DNA of 64,000 nucleotides, taken from Adiantum capillus-veneris. Taxonomy: Eukaryota; Streptophyta; Polypodiopsida; Polypodiales; Pteridaceae. A model generated the notes under the pieces. The model saw nothing but the letters and a program-made list of their open reading frames with translations. It was not told where the DNA came from and searched no databases. This document shows positions 44,770 to 55,762 of the stretch, piece after piece. Position 1 is the stretch's first letter. Each line of letters begins with the position of its first letter. The stretch lies in the NCBI GenBank assembly GCA_014529385.2, contig CM043962.1, positions 36,629,598 through 36,693,597 of the forward strand. The letters are read 5' to 3'. Made by a program: the position numbers and the translations under genes.

Positions 44770-47055
44770 CTATGGGACCAAAGTTACATGTGATGTAGTA
44801 TGTGTATGGCTAATGAGTGACTCTCGATGCTCCAAAATTGTAGTGATGAGAGTCGCAATGGAGAGCCCACACTTTGGCTGGGAGAGGAAAGTGTGTAGGT
44901 CTAAGTTATGGCTCAAAATGTGAGAGAAGCAAGTTCGGATGTGATCAAAAGCTGAGCACTCTAGTAGTGTGTGGTACTCAGACTCTCGAACTTGCAGTGA
45001 GCATAATGTGCACAATCGATTTGACTCTTCTCCATTGCCCCAACGCCCTATCTCGCATCGAAGAAAATGGGAGCTAAGCCGAATTGCTGCGATAGTGCGT
45101 ATCGCGGACAAGGGAATAGGCTCAAGCATGTAAGTGTGAGTACGGTTTCCTCTCTCAGCGAAGAACATGGTTTTGTAGTTGGGGGCAATATAGGTGGTGT
45201 AATGTATGAAGCGTGACCCACCGGATTTCTCCCAAGCCGTAATACATTGGCGTTGTAGAAAAGCTTCATTCACTTGAGAGTCAATTGAAGCATCATGTAG
45301 CAAGTGTAATGCATCCCATCTCCCAAACCACTTCTTTATGTCTTGCATCCATCCCGTGCTCAAGATCTTGCTTTTATGCGTCTTTTGAACTTTTTTGCTT
45401 GCTTCCCATGCAATTGTAGGAAGTCGATGTGAGGGGTTTTGACGCATCTTTATCATATACTCCACAACCCTTTCCATGCCCATAACCTCAATTGGAAGAG
45501 ATCCCGACTCAAGAAGTAGGAGCATATATGGTGTTTGTGTCTTAACTTGGAGAAAGTTTGTAAGAAAACGCTTTTGGACATTCTCAAACTCTTTCCAAGT
45601 AGACTTTGAGATGCTCCCGCCCCACACTTCAACTCCATAAAGAAGAACCGGTGTCACCAATGCATCAAAAAGATACTTCTTGAGAACCCAACACTTGATG
45701 TTTCCCGCATTACACATGTTCTCAAATGCATAATATGCTCTCTTTCCCGCTTCCAAACGACGCATAGCACATTCATGCCACTTGTGATTGGATGGAACCT
45801 CAAGGCCAAGGTACTTAAAGCTCTCAACAACTTCAAGTGTCTCGTTGTTGTACACAATGCATGGCTTCTCCTTATGGTTGGTTTTCACAAGCATAACCTT
45901 TGTTTTGGATTCATTTACAATCAGCCCACTATGCAAGCAAAAGTTCTCAAGGACAACCATAAGCTTTTGTGCATCTTCTAAAGTGTGTGCTAGAAGCACT
46001 ACATCATCCGCATACAACAAAAGCATGATTACCGCATTGCAAATAGTGACCTCTTCGATGCCTTCTTCTTGCATAAAGTCAAGTACCATTTGTTCCAATT
46101 GATCGATGCATAGACCAAAGAGAGTTGGTGACAATGGACATCCTTGTTTAACCCCAATAGTGCTTACAAAAATTTCTGAAATTTCTCTTCCCATGTGCAA
46201 TTGACAAATCACCTTCTCATAGATTCGAGAAACTGCAAGCATAAACTCACTTGGCACTTGGAGTTCTTCCATCCTTCTCCACAAATTGTTATGTGGAATC
46301 ATATCAAAGGCTTTCTTAAAGTCCACAAAACAACAATACAATCGCTTGCCTTTCAACCGACTTTCCTCCATGAGAACACGAAGAGTGACAAGATGATCAA
46401 TGGTGCTATGGCATCGACGAAAACCCGCTTGTCCCTTTGCACGCTTGTCATTCTCTTCATCCCAATCACTCAATTTCATCTCCATTATGCACCCAAACAA
46501 CTTTGCCATAAGAGACCCAATCATTATAGTCCGGTAGTTGCTTACATTCTTTACATCCCCTCCTTTATGCAAAGGCTTAACCCAATTAGTACTCCAATCA
46601 TAAGGCATATCATGTTGAAGTGCAAGGTTGAACATATCACACATCCACTCATGGGTAAAATCTCCCGTCCATTTGATCATCTCCGGCTTGATACCTTGAA
46701 GATCTCCCGCTTTGCGAGTGGCCAACTTTTCAAGCCCACCCCATACATCCTCAATAGTAAAAAAAGACGGCATACATGGGAGTGAACCATAAAATGGCAT
46801 TTTTTCAGTATTTGCTTGCTCATATAATTGCCTACAATGTGTGTACGTATCCACTAGACTCAAGTTACCAAAATTCTCAACCCTCTTGCCTCTCAAGTTT
46901 CTCCAAAATCTTCCACATGCATGTGCCTTTTCTTGGACTTGAAACTCTTGTTGCTTTACTTCCCATCTTCTTCTCTTCTTTTGAATCAATGCCTTGTATG
47001 TATGCAAATGACTTTGATAGTTGTCTTTTCCCATAGTTGCATCAAGCTTTATCAA
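44770..47055 (-). CDS. LINE ORF2 reverse transcriptase part (761 residues, open)
   Basis: Motifs in order are GQAGFRR at 208-214, FVDFKKAFD at 243-251 (first catalytic Asp), GVKQGCPLSP at 301-310 and LLLYADDVVLLA with the catalytic YADD at 348-351. ESFKYLGLEV and LLYGVEVW follow, and near the C-terminus the zinc-knuckle-like CTLCSLQVRESEYHTLLEC. The enzyme would prime cDNA on nicked target DNA. The frame is open throughout. Upstream it is separated from the endonuclease by a single TGA (47059-47061); the reading frame is the same, so ORF2 differs from intact by that codon here. Confidence 0.95.
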   Translation of the reverse strand: MIKLDATMGKDNYQSHLHTYKALIQKKRRRWEVKQQEFQVQEKAHACGRFWRNLRGKRVENFGNLSLVDTYTHCRQLYEQANTEKMPFYGSLPCMPSFFTIEDVWGGLEKLATRKAGDLQGIKPEMIKWTGDFTHEWMCDMFNLALQHDMPYDWSTNWVKPLHKGGDVKNVSNYRTIMIGSLMAKLFGCIMEMKLSDWDEENDKRAKGQAGFRRCHSTIDHLVTLRVLMEESRLKGKRLYCCFVDFKKAFDMIPHNNLWRRMEELQVPSEFMLAVSRIYEKVICQLHMGREISEIFVSTIGVKQGCPLSPTLFGLCIDQLEQMVLDFMQEEGIEEVTICNAVIMLLLYADDVVLLAHTLEDAQKLMVVLENFCLHSGLIVNESKTKVMLVKTNHKEKPCIVYNNETLEVVESFKYLGLEVPSNHKWHECAMRRLEAGKRAYYAFENMCNAGNIKCWVLKKYLFDALVTPVLLYGVEVWGGSISKSTWKEFENVQKRFLTNFLQVKTQTPYMLLLLESGSLPIEVMGMERVVEYMIKMRQNPSHRLPTIAWEASKKVQKTHKSKILSTGWMQDIKKWFGRWDALHLLHDASIDSQVNEAFLQRQCITAWEKSGGSRFIHYTTYIAPNYKTMFFAERGNRTHTYMLEPIPLSAIRTIAAIRLSSHFLRCEIGRWGNGEESNRLCTLCSLQVRESEYHTLLECSAFDHIRTCFSHILSHNLDLHTFLSQPKCGLSIATLITTILEHRESLISHTHTTSHVTLVP

Positions 47056-47061
47056 GGACTT

Positions 47062-48162
47062 TCAAGCATCTTGACATTCTTTATCAAACCACCTTTTGCG
47101 TGATCTATCTTTGTTGATACCATGGAGATGCTTTATGGCAAAGCATTCTTCCGCACAAGAACAAATAGCTTTCTTGAAAGCTTCCCATTTAGTTTCCAAT
47201 GGTGCATCACATTGAAGCTTTGTCATCCATAATTTTTGCTCAACCATTTCAATGTACATTGGTGCCCGTTTGAAATCCATACATAGTGATAACTTCTCTT
47301 TCCTTTGGCTGAGATTATCATGCTTAGTTGCTTCTCCACATGAAAGGTCAATACATAAGGTGCGATGGTCGGATTCCGGGGTCCATTGACCAAACATAAA
47401 ACTTTTTATGCGATACATGATGGCTTCAGAGAGTAGCATATAGTCAATCACACTATCCCCATTATGTCTCCTACATGTAAATCCATTGGTTCCACTCCAC
47501 AAAGATACACCATTGGCAATGAGCATACCCGTGCTATTACACATGTGTAAAAGTAACTTTCCATAGTGATCCGGCTCTTTCTCATCCATTGAAGTACGAT
47601 CATACAAGTGAACTTCCTCCAACTCCCTTGAAATGTATGGCATATCAAATTGTTGAGTATCATGTTGCAATGTTTTTGTGCGAGCATTCATATCCCCAAA
47701 TACAATAACATCACCTTCACCTTTGAAATAAGCAATGTCCTCTTCCAAATCAGAAAATGGTTGATCTCTATCCATGCAAGCATAAAAGGGAGAATCATGA
47801 TGAGGAATGTAGCAACCGGCTACAAAAATGGGTGCTCTTTTTGGTGTCATAATTTTCAGCCATACATAACGTTTGTACTTGTCATCTTTCACAATTGATA
47901 CAAAATCTTCCAATCCTTTCTTAACCATACATGCTAACCCTCCTTGTCCTCTTTGTTGCTTGAGATTATTTGACCACATCAATGAATGTACATTGTAATC
48001 CTCCAAGCCGTTAATCCTTTGTGTATCATGCTCCCAAGTTTCAACAAGAAGTACAACATCGGCTTTGCTTGTTAGTTCATCAATGCCAACCCCCGCATTC
48101 CATGGGTATCCATTACAATTCCAAAAGCATATTTTCAATTGTAACTCGGTCTCATAGGTCAC
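47062..48162 (-). CDS. LINE ORF2 AP-endonuclease part (366 residues)
   Basis: APE-type signatures are all present: CFWNCNG (Asn at 15), VETW (Glu 41), FGDMNAR (Asp/Asn 157-159), SVIDYMLLS at 237-245 and SDHRTL (catalytic His 266). In L1-like elements this domain nicks target DNA. The ORF ends at TGA 47059-47061 after RKRWFDKECQDA and continues in frame into the RT ORF, so the two are one ORF2 cut by a nonsense codon. Confidence 0.95.
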   Translation of the reverse strand: MTYETELQLKICFWNCNGYPWNAGVGIDELTSKADVVLLVETWEHDTQRINGLEDYNVHSLMWSNNLKQQRGQGGLACMVKKGLEDFVSIVKDDKYKRYVWLKIMTPKRAPIFVAGCYIPHHDSPFYACMDRDQPFSDLEEDIAYFKGEGDVIVFGDMNARTKTLQHDTQQFDMPYISRELEEVHLYDRTSMDEKEPDHYGKLLLHMCNSTGMLIANGVSLWSGTNGFTCRRHNGDSVIDYMLLSEAIMYRIKSFMFGQWTPESDHRTLCIDLSCGEATKHDNLSQRKEKLSLCMDFKRAPMYIEMVEQKLWMTKLQCDAPLETKWEAFKKAICSCAEECFAIKHLHGINKDRSRKRWFDKECQDA

Positions 48163-48168
48163 GCATCC

Positions 48169-49095
48169 CTATTTGCTTGAGAGACTTGCCTCCTCCTTGG
48201 GCACATTTTCTTCATGAGAGATCTCCTTGTTTTTATTATTCTTTTCCTCATATGCCTTGCGACGCATATTTTGTTGCTTAATAGTGCGATCTTCACATAC
48301 AAAACATTTTGTATCCCTCAAATAGATCCAACTATTATCAACGATAATCTTTCGCTTGGTCTTATCCGGCATGGTGCATACAATTGGCCGTTCTCCCCAC
48401 TCTATATGCTCCATAGACCATAACTCCGGACATGCCAAAGTGGATTTTGAAGAAATCTTCAATAACAATGGCAAGAGAAGGAGGTGTCTCTAACTTCTCT
48501 TCGGGAATTCCACGAATAACAATGTTCTTGGAACGTCGCTCCCATTCCTTCAACTCCTCCACATCCACATTCTCAACATTCTTTGTTTGAACCATAGCTT
48601 GCATGAGTGAGGAATTAGAAACCACATTGCTACCACATACATCAGCCCAAGACTTGTTTGTGCATACATTTTTCATGTCGCATACATCTCGGCTCATAGT
48701 GTCAAATTTCTACTCTTTCAATACATGGTCATGCTCTACTTTGCTCATCCGCTCCTTCAAAGCATTCAAGTCCACAAGAGAGCGTTTACATTCCTTGACT
48801 TCCTCTTCAAGTTGCATCAAACGTGTTGTTTGCATCTCAAGTGTCCTCTTGAGATTCTCATTCTCAACCACAAGTACCCTTAGTGTGCCATTCTCCATTG
48901 CAAGTGCTCGTAAGTCTTCGCTTGTTTGTTTACGGTCTCTTGCAATGATACCAAGTACGCCATGATCATGGTTTCCGATGTTTTTGGTTGGGTGGTTGTG
49001 TTGCTATCTCCACACTTAGGAGATTTTGGATCATTTTCCACAATGGTTGTGGACCTTGTTGAAGAAGAAGAACCCTTGCGAGTGCCGGAAGACAT
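48169..49095 (-). pseudogene. LINE ORF1, L1-type RNA-binding protein with coiled coil
   Basis: The start MSSGTRKGSSSSTRST (49095) leads to SLQETVNKQAKTYEHLQ. After a frameshift near 48890 come NENLKRTLEMQTTRLMQLEE and EVKECKRSLVDLNALKERM, a heptad-rich coiled coil. A TAG near 48708 follows, then WERRSKNIVIRGIPEEK, FFKIHFGMSGVMVYGAYRVG and, in another frame, CTMPDKTKRKIIVDNSW and CEDRTIKQQNMRRKA. The last part follows the RRM and C-terminal layout of mammalian-type L1 ORF1 proteins, which bind LINE RNA. Confidence 0.75.
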
Positions 49096-49321
49096 TGTAT
49101 GTAAAATAGGAGATGAGAATCAATTTTGTTGAACCTGTTCACTTCGGAAATGCTGCTACAGAAATGCCTTCCATAATTCTGAAAATTTCTGTCTTTACAT
49201 CAATGCGTAGAGGACTTTGTGCTCTTCGATTGAGGCTATAGATCACCCAAATCGGAGTTCGGATGAAGAAGTTATGATCAAAAGAGTGGACTGCTGTCTA
49301 CTAGGTCAAAAAACGGCTGCG

Positions 49322-49341
49322 TTTTTTTTTTTTTTTTTTTT

Positions 49342-49396
<55 letters not shown>
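49322..49396. repeat. T23 run followed by (GA)n
   Basis: There are 23 T (49322-49344) and then a pure GA tract to 49396. Read on the minus strand this is (TC)n followed by poly(A), so it could be the tail of another minus-strand retroposed copy lying to the right. Confidence 0.9.
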
Positions 49397-49398
<2 letters not shown>

Positions 49399-51240
49399 CT
49401 TACACTTAGTCATAGAAACAGAGGAAAATGGTCCCATTTGTTGCATTGGAGTGAAGAAACATGCACACATACATACACGTAGGGGAGACATAGAGACAGA
49501 GAGAGAGATAGAGAGAGACACATGTTTTTTGAGAAAAGCTTGGAGTTGCAAGAGGCATTTACACAATTTTTGACCGATTCAGAGTGAGAACGACATTGTA
49601 CAGAGCTCTAAGCATACATGAAGAGTCACAAGTGATTCCTCATCCTTCCAATCCTTTGCATGAGTCTCCAATCAGACAAATTGTAAGGAGCAGACCTTGC
49701 CGATGAAGCAAGAGATGTCACAGGCCCGAGAATTGTACTTGTGCAGAGGGTGAGGGTGCAGATCTCTAGGCTAATATCTTCCATCTGTACAGTATGCTTT
49801 GTATCATGGGTTCTTATGGATGGAGTTGAGATACATGAATGCAATTCTTGACAGTCTATGTTGTTGACCTGAGATACAAGCTCATTGTCGTCAGATGCAA
49901 GCTCCATATCGGCCATTTCATTGGCGATTGTGGATGCTTGCGTGCATCCCTCGATTGGAAGTGTGTTATCATGATCTACATGGTAATCTTACATGAGCAT
50001 TTGCATCAAGATCACATTGACAGAAAAGAGTCTTCTATGCCAAATTTCATAATGCATAGATTCGTTCCTACTGGCCAAGAAATTGCAGTTATGGAGCAAG
50101 AAAGCTCATAGCTTTAATTGCAAGCAAAAATCGGGCAGCTGCTACGTCTCCATTGCCATCAAGGTCTCAAAGACCGTTCGTCACACCTCGAAAGGTTCCA
50201 CAACTACATGCCTAATGTATGCAAAACAACAAGAAGATGCCATGTCCTTGAAATCTTGTGGATTCTTTTGCCTGGGACTGAAGAGTGCACTCTTCTAGGC
50301 CCATCGCTCTGCAGTAACTGCAACAAGGAAGACAAGTTGGGAGGAGGAAATCTCCATATTGGCCATTTCTTTGGTGGTTGCGGATGCTTGTGCGCACACC
50401 TTGACTGGAAGTGTGTTATTATGCTCTGCATGGTAAGCTTACATGAGCATTTGTGTCAAGATTACATTGACAAAGAAGAGCCTTATATGCCAAATTTCAT
50501 AATGCATAGATTCCTTCCTGTTGCCCAAGAAATTGGAGCTATGGAGCAAGAAATCTTCATAGCTTAATTTCAAGCAGATTTCAGGCAGCTACTATGTCTC
50601 CATCACCATCAAGGCCTCAAAGACTGTGCATCACACGTCGCATCAAAACAAGAGCTCTCTCATCCTCGAAAGGTTTCACAACTAGATGCCTAATGCATGC
50701 AAAAGCAGCAAGAAGATTCCATGTCCTTGAAATCTTGTGGATTCTTTCACCTAGGACTCAAGAGTGCACTCTTCTAAGTCCATCACTCTGCAGTAACTGG
50801 GTGTCACATCTAGTTGGCCATGCCAAAATAAAGGTGGCATTGTCATTGCATGACATACAAGTAGAGATATATAATATGACCTATTTTTGCCTGAACAACG
50901 TGGTCTTCCTTCTGGCAAGGAGCGAAAAAGGCTATGGAAGCTGGGAGTCACTCTTACTCACCCTCTCGAGCAAGTGTTAAGTTTCACGAAACTCGTCGGA
51001 GACATAGCAGTGTCGAATCCAAACCTCTCTACAGCCAATTGGGGAAGTTGGATGCAGCAGGTAATTTAGACCAACAAATGGAGTTAGTAGGCGATGCTAA
51101 GCTACATCTTGTTGGCATGGCGTCGAAAAGACAATTAGAAGACATTATGAAGGAAGATTCTTCTGAGTTATTTCCTGATGGAAATATAGCGCCATAAATC
51201 AAGAAGGAACTCTCAAAGTAGGCATGGGGGCCACACAACT
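49397..51240. other. non-coding stretch with a 450-480 bp tandem duplication
   Basis: The sequence from about 49895 to 50325 is repeated at about 50345-50800. Shared blocks include GGCCATTTCNTTGG (49911 and 50361), CCAAATTTCATAATGCATAG, ATGTCCTTGAAATCTTGTGG and CTCTGCAGTAACTG (about 50307 and 50786). Both copies have short open frames but no known domain. The rest shows nothing I recognise. Confidence 0.8.
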
Positions 51241-52569
51241 TAACAAGTTCAGTTTCTAATGATCATGCTCAAAACCTTTACACACATGTTCGTGTGAATG
51301 CAGACATAACTGAAAGCCCTAACCAAGTCCACCGAGATGCAATGGAAGCAATAAGCTACCCTGAACAAGATCAGGCTTGGCAAGATAGGGATGTGGAACA
51401 AGACCAAGCTTGGCAAGAGAGCCATAGTAACAAGGATGGCGAATCTCCCTTTTTTGATTCTCTGTAAAATCAACTGCATCCATCTACACATTTGGGTCGC
51501 ATGCGCGTGCACGTGCACACACACGTAGTGATTTGCATACCTTGCACTTTTGCTCTGCAAAGATCTCCTCGCGCGCTCTCGTCTCGTCTCTGCACTCCTC
51601 GCGCTGGCAAAGCCCCAAGTGCTATTTCTTTTACAAAGCCTTGCTATTTTTATTTGTGTAAAAAGCCTAAAAGAAAGCCTAAAAATTGTGTACAGCATTT
51701 GATAGGCAACACGCCTATATCACTACCTGCTTAGCATTTGATAGGCACCACGCCTATATCACTACCTGCTTGCAGGCAGTGCCAACAAAGCACTACCGAA
51801 AAGAGCAGACTGCAAACTGAAAGGGGATCCATGCCCCGAGACCATTGACGTGGGCCAAGCACCTGCAGAGGGTGGAACAACAAGCCTGAGGATTCCACAA
51901 ACAGGGAAAGGCTACCACCACCTCCCCCATGCCCCACAGGCGCATCATTCCCAAAGTCGAAACCTCAGCCGCCATTTCAACCCTGAGACGGGCAAGGAGG
52001 GGCGGCCTCCACCTTTTCCAAAAAAAAGAAGGATTGGCACAGGGAGATCGCAGACAGATAGGGTGCAGACGCCCGGCCACCCATCCCCAGGGTGAGTCGC
52101 CCTCCAAGATCCACCAACCCACCACCTCCAGCGAGCGACACCGCTACTTCGTCCTGCCACAGCACCAACCTAAGCACTTATTAAACTTGCAAGATTTGCA
52201 AGAGGTTGTGCGGTTTGAGTTTCTTATTGAGGACTCAAGGTCATGATATATCTAAATGGAACAATGTCTTGAACACTTTTGTATGCAGAATCCTCATCAC
52301 ATGGTCTATGCAACAAATTGCTTAATTTGCTCTCAAGATTCGTAGAGAATCTTGGAACCTTAGAGCAAAAGAAAAGGCACTCTCACAATCGCCTCTCCAC
52401 AGAGAACCCTTGCTCGCCATCTTCGCTTCCCTTAATCTGCAAAAGTCTTCCCTTCCCCCATTCCCACGTAGTGCCATTGCGCTCATCCCTCCCCCTCGTT
52501 GGGCTCAACTTGCTCGCCTTCACTCTTGCAGGGCACGCAGGCCACCCTCGGCCCCTTGCCATTTCCAGG

Positions 52570-52570
<1 letters not shown>
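51241..52570. other. no recognised gene; contains a 39 bp tandem duplication
   Basis: AGCATTTGATAGGCA, then CACGCCTATATCACTACCTG, occurs at 51694-51732 and again from 51733, with one change. Several ORFs overlap 51790-52250 on both strands but show no conserved domain. Confidence 0.65.

Positions 52571-52637
<67 letters not shown>
52571..52637. repeat. compound (CA)n(GA)n microsatellite
   Basis: A CA tract switches directly to a GA tract at about 52605. Read on the minus strand the TC part is the tail of the LINE fragment that follows. Confidence 0.95.
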
Positions 52638-52639
<2 letters not shown>

Positions 52640-52740
52640 GAAATGAAATGTTATATTAATGTCTTCGAAAGGCCAAAATGACCTATGAGACCAAAAAGTT
52701 ACAATTGGTCAATCTGATATCATGTCTGAGTATGGAAAGT
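52638..52740 (-). mobile_element. 3' end fragment of a LINE related to 44735-49330
   Basis: GGCCAAAATGACCTATGAGA, continuing CCAAAAAGTTACA, matches GGTCAAATATGACCTATGGG and CCAAAGTTACA at 44756-44790. Both lie at the same distance from a GA tract. The rest of the LINE is missing, as expected of a 5'-truncated insertion. Confidence 0.7.
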
Positions 52741-52816
52741 ACAAAGAACTAACACTAGAAACATTAAGGAAATGAATCTGAAGCTAATTCCGAATTGAAA
52801 CGAGATTGGGGGCGCG

Positions 52817-52817
<1 letters not shown>

Positions 52818-52847
<30 letters not shown>
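52818..52847. repeat. G30 homopolymer
   Basis: Thirty consecutive G follow GGGGGCGCGC. Such runs are prone to assembly error and can form G-quadruplexes. Confidence 0.9.
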
Positions 52848-52849
<2 letters not shown>

Positions 52850-52884
52850 GGTGGGTTCAAATGAAATCTCTCATCGGTCGTTGA

Positions 52885-53875
52885 CGAATCTCATCAACAT
52901 CCTCCATGGTCAGTACTCTAATTGGGAATGTTGCATGTCGAGCTAGAGTGAACCGGATCTTCTACTACTATAGCCTTCGTCGATGGTGGGAGACCCCTCG
53001 AGGTCAAGGGCGTCTGGATTTTCCTAGCACAATGGCTCGATCAATCAACGTACCGCTAGTGTGGGTGGGCTCTGAGATCTGTTGTGATGACTGCTCCTCT
53101 AGCTCTTCCCTGGTTGATGTAAAGAAATCTGTGATCAGTCTCTGAGACTGTTTCTCCCTGATGTCCTCAGCAAGCTCTCCCTAAGTCTGTGCAGCTCTAG
53201 TACGAACAATCCGAGACATCTCTGATCCTTGTATCTCATGACTCTAGAAAATGGTCCAAAACCCTCTCTGAACAGACAGTGGAAGCGGCCTCATATTTCA
53301 TAATATGCCGAGCAATGGCACGTGCAGTGCAGCTCTGTCTGTGGCTCTAAGCGACATAGATCACATATTCATGGCCCCTACTGGTATCCCTCAAAATTGG
53401 CCAGTCTCAAACTCCTGTGTCGAATCTCATCAACATCCTCCATGTTCAGTACTCTGGTTGGGCATCTTGCATGTCGAGCTAGAGTTATCTGTATCTTCTA
53501 ATGCAGCCTTCGTTGATGGTGGGAGACCCCTCGAGGTCGTGGGCGTCTGGATCTGCCTAGCTCAATGGCTCGTTCAATCAACGTACCTTTAATGTGGGTG
53601 GGCTCTGAGATCTGATGTGGTGACTGCTCCTCTGCCTATCCCCTGGCTTGTGTAAAGAAATATGTGATTCGTCTCTGAGACTGTCTCTCCCCTGATGTCC
53701 TCAGCAAACTCTCCCTAAGTCTGTGTAACTCTAGCAGGAACAATCCGAGACATCTCTGATCCTCGTATCTCATGACTCTAGAAAATGGTTCAAAACCCTC
53801 TCTGAACAGACAGTGGAAGCGGCTGCGTATCTCATAGTACATCGGGCAATGACATGTGTATTTCATCTAGAGAAA
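52885..53875. repeat. tandem duplication, period about 536 bp, two copies
   Basis: CGAATCTCATCAACATCCTC occurs at 52885 and 53421, and the similarity continues for more than 400 bp (CATGTCGAGCTAGAGT, GTGGGAGACCCCTCGAGGTC, GAACAATCCGAGACATCTCT, CAGACAGTGGAAGCGGC). In the second copy the minus strand has an open frame (53866-53636, 76 residues, EIRSRFHCLFREGFEPFSRV) that I do not recognise. The first copy is broken in that region. Confidence 0.85.
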
Positions 53876-54268
53876 ATAATTTGGGTTAGTTAGATATTAG
53901 ATTTTATGACATTACCTCTCTCTTGAAACCATAGTCGTCCTCGACTATGAGGTAGAGAAGATAAAGCCTTAGCTATTGGTCTATGTTTCTTAGCAAGTAG
54001 TGGAGCCATTTTTGCCCTATGGAATCATTCCAAAATGGATGACTAATCCATTTGGTGCTTGGGAGACTTAGCTGCCGCAAGCATGTCTGCTCTTTAGTCC
54101 ATATCATATTCCCGAAGTAGAGTGACAAATTCTACTCGGTGTTTGGGAGACGTCGTCATCACAAACATGATTCGAAGCATGCATACTACTTAAATTTATG
54201 CACCCTAAAAAGGAGAACTAGTCTTATAAGACAAAATCATTTTTCATTTAAGAAGTATTTACATTTTC

Positions 54269-54930
54269 TTACTCTAGTGTAGCACTGTAAGCATTGACAA
54301 GGTTCATACTATCCTTAAGCTCTGTTCCTTGCATCCATCTAGCATCTTCAAAAGGATAATTTTTGAACTTAATAAGATACCGTTGGATAATCTTACCATG
54401 TCTTAGAACCTTGTCTTCATGTTGAAGCATGGACTTGGGCTGGAGCGCCTCTTCTTGATCCTCGATCTCGGGCGGGTCCTCAATTATTGGTTCTTTTGGC
54501 GGCTCTCCTTTGTAAGGCTTAAGTAGGCTCACATGAAAAGCATTGTGCATGAGCCTATGGTTGGTCAACTTGAGCTGATAGGCCATCTCATTAATTGGTT
54601 TTAAGATTTGAAAAGGACCATAGTATCTTTTTGCTAATTTAACATAATACTTTAGGTGGCCCGTAGAATTTTTGCCCGTCGTTTGTCCCAATCAAGCCTT
54701 TGGAAACTTGAGTAGGACCCAATCGTTTTTGTTGAAAGTTAAGGACCTTCTGTGCTTGTTAGTAGCAACTTTTTCTGTCTTTGTTGAAAGATGGATATAG
54801 CCTCCTTAATCATTTGAAAAGATTCTTGTAGGTCTTGGCTATTCTCATCGGCATCGAAGATCTTCCCATGTACCTTAAGTAGCTTGGGACTTTTGGGTAG
54901 TAGTATGGATAGTGTTATTGTACGCATACT
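54269..54930 (-). pseudogene. integrase C-terminus and chromodomain of chromovirus B
   Basis: The ORF 54691-54269 reads KYYVKLAKRYYGPFQILK, NEMAYQLKLTNHRLMHNAFH, then VSLLKPYK. An acidic linker and the chromodomain-like DKVLRHGKIIQRYLIKFKNY and PFEDARWMQGTEL follow, ending NLVNAYSATLE. It is better preserved than in element A and shows what the CACTA insertion split there. The piece 54927-54739 (KLLKVHGKIFDADENSQDLQ) is the preceding integrase part in another frame. Confidence 0.88.
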
Positions 54931-55762
54931 CTACAACAGGTAGGTACTTTCCCCATTGTGAACATTGATCTACTTCCATAACATAAGTCTTGAGTAGATC
55001 TAGAATTGTAAGGTTAGCTATTTTACTTTGGCCATCCGTCTATGAGTGATAGGCCGAAGAGAAATTTAGCCATGTACCTAGATTCTCAAAGAGACCCTTC
55101 TAAAAATTATTGGTCATTCAAGGATCTCTATCCGACACTATTGATGTTGGCAAGCCATGGTGTTTAAATATTTGGGATATGAAGAGGGTTTCCATTTGGT
55201 GAGCCTTAATAGTTTTCTGACATATATAAAATGCACTTGCTTGCTAAACCTGTCTACTATTGTTCATATTCTCATATTCCCATGAATAGACTTGGGCAAT
55301 CCAAAGATAAAATCCATGGATATGCTCTCCCATGGTGATTTAGGACTTGGCAAGGGTTGAAGTAATCTAGGTTGCTTCCCCCTATCGTAATTTGTCTTTT
55401 AGCATACCATACATTTTGAAACATACTCTTGTATGTCTACTTTCATGGTAGGCTAGTAAAAATACGTCTCTACTCCTTAAAGAGTACGTTGAATCCCTCT
55501 ATGCTTCGCATAGGGAGGAGCATGGGATTCACACATTACTTTCTTAGGAAGAGAGTGAGTAATACATAGCATGTTTCCATGGAGAAGATAGCCTTTGTGT
55601 GAGGTGAATGGTTCTTATTTCTTCCCTAAGGGAAGGGCTAAGATTATATCCTTGAAATCAGGGTGAGTAGCATACTCATCTATCATGGAAGATAGGTCAT
55701 TGTGAGTTGTTATAGACACCCCATTTGCCCTTGGTCGTCATGATGGTGCATTAGCTACTTGA

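Larger units (their letters stand above)
44735..49330 (-). mobile_element. LINE (non-LTR retrotransposon), nearly full length
   Basis: The minus-strand order is ORF1 (49095-48169, broken), endonuclease (48162-47062) and RT (47055-44770), then a short 3' region ending AATAAAATCTA and a (TC)n tract. APE-type endonuclease plus RT identifies a LINE of the L1-like plant group. The short gaps between the ORFs suggest an original ORF1 and one ORF2. The 5' limit is not defined; a T23 run and a GA tract at 49322-49396 follow. Confidence 0.92.
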
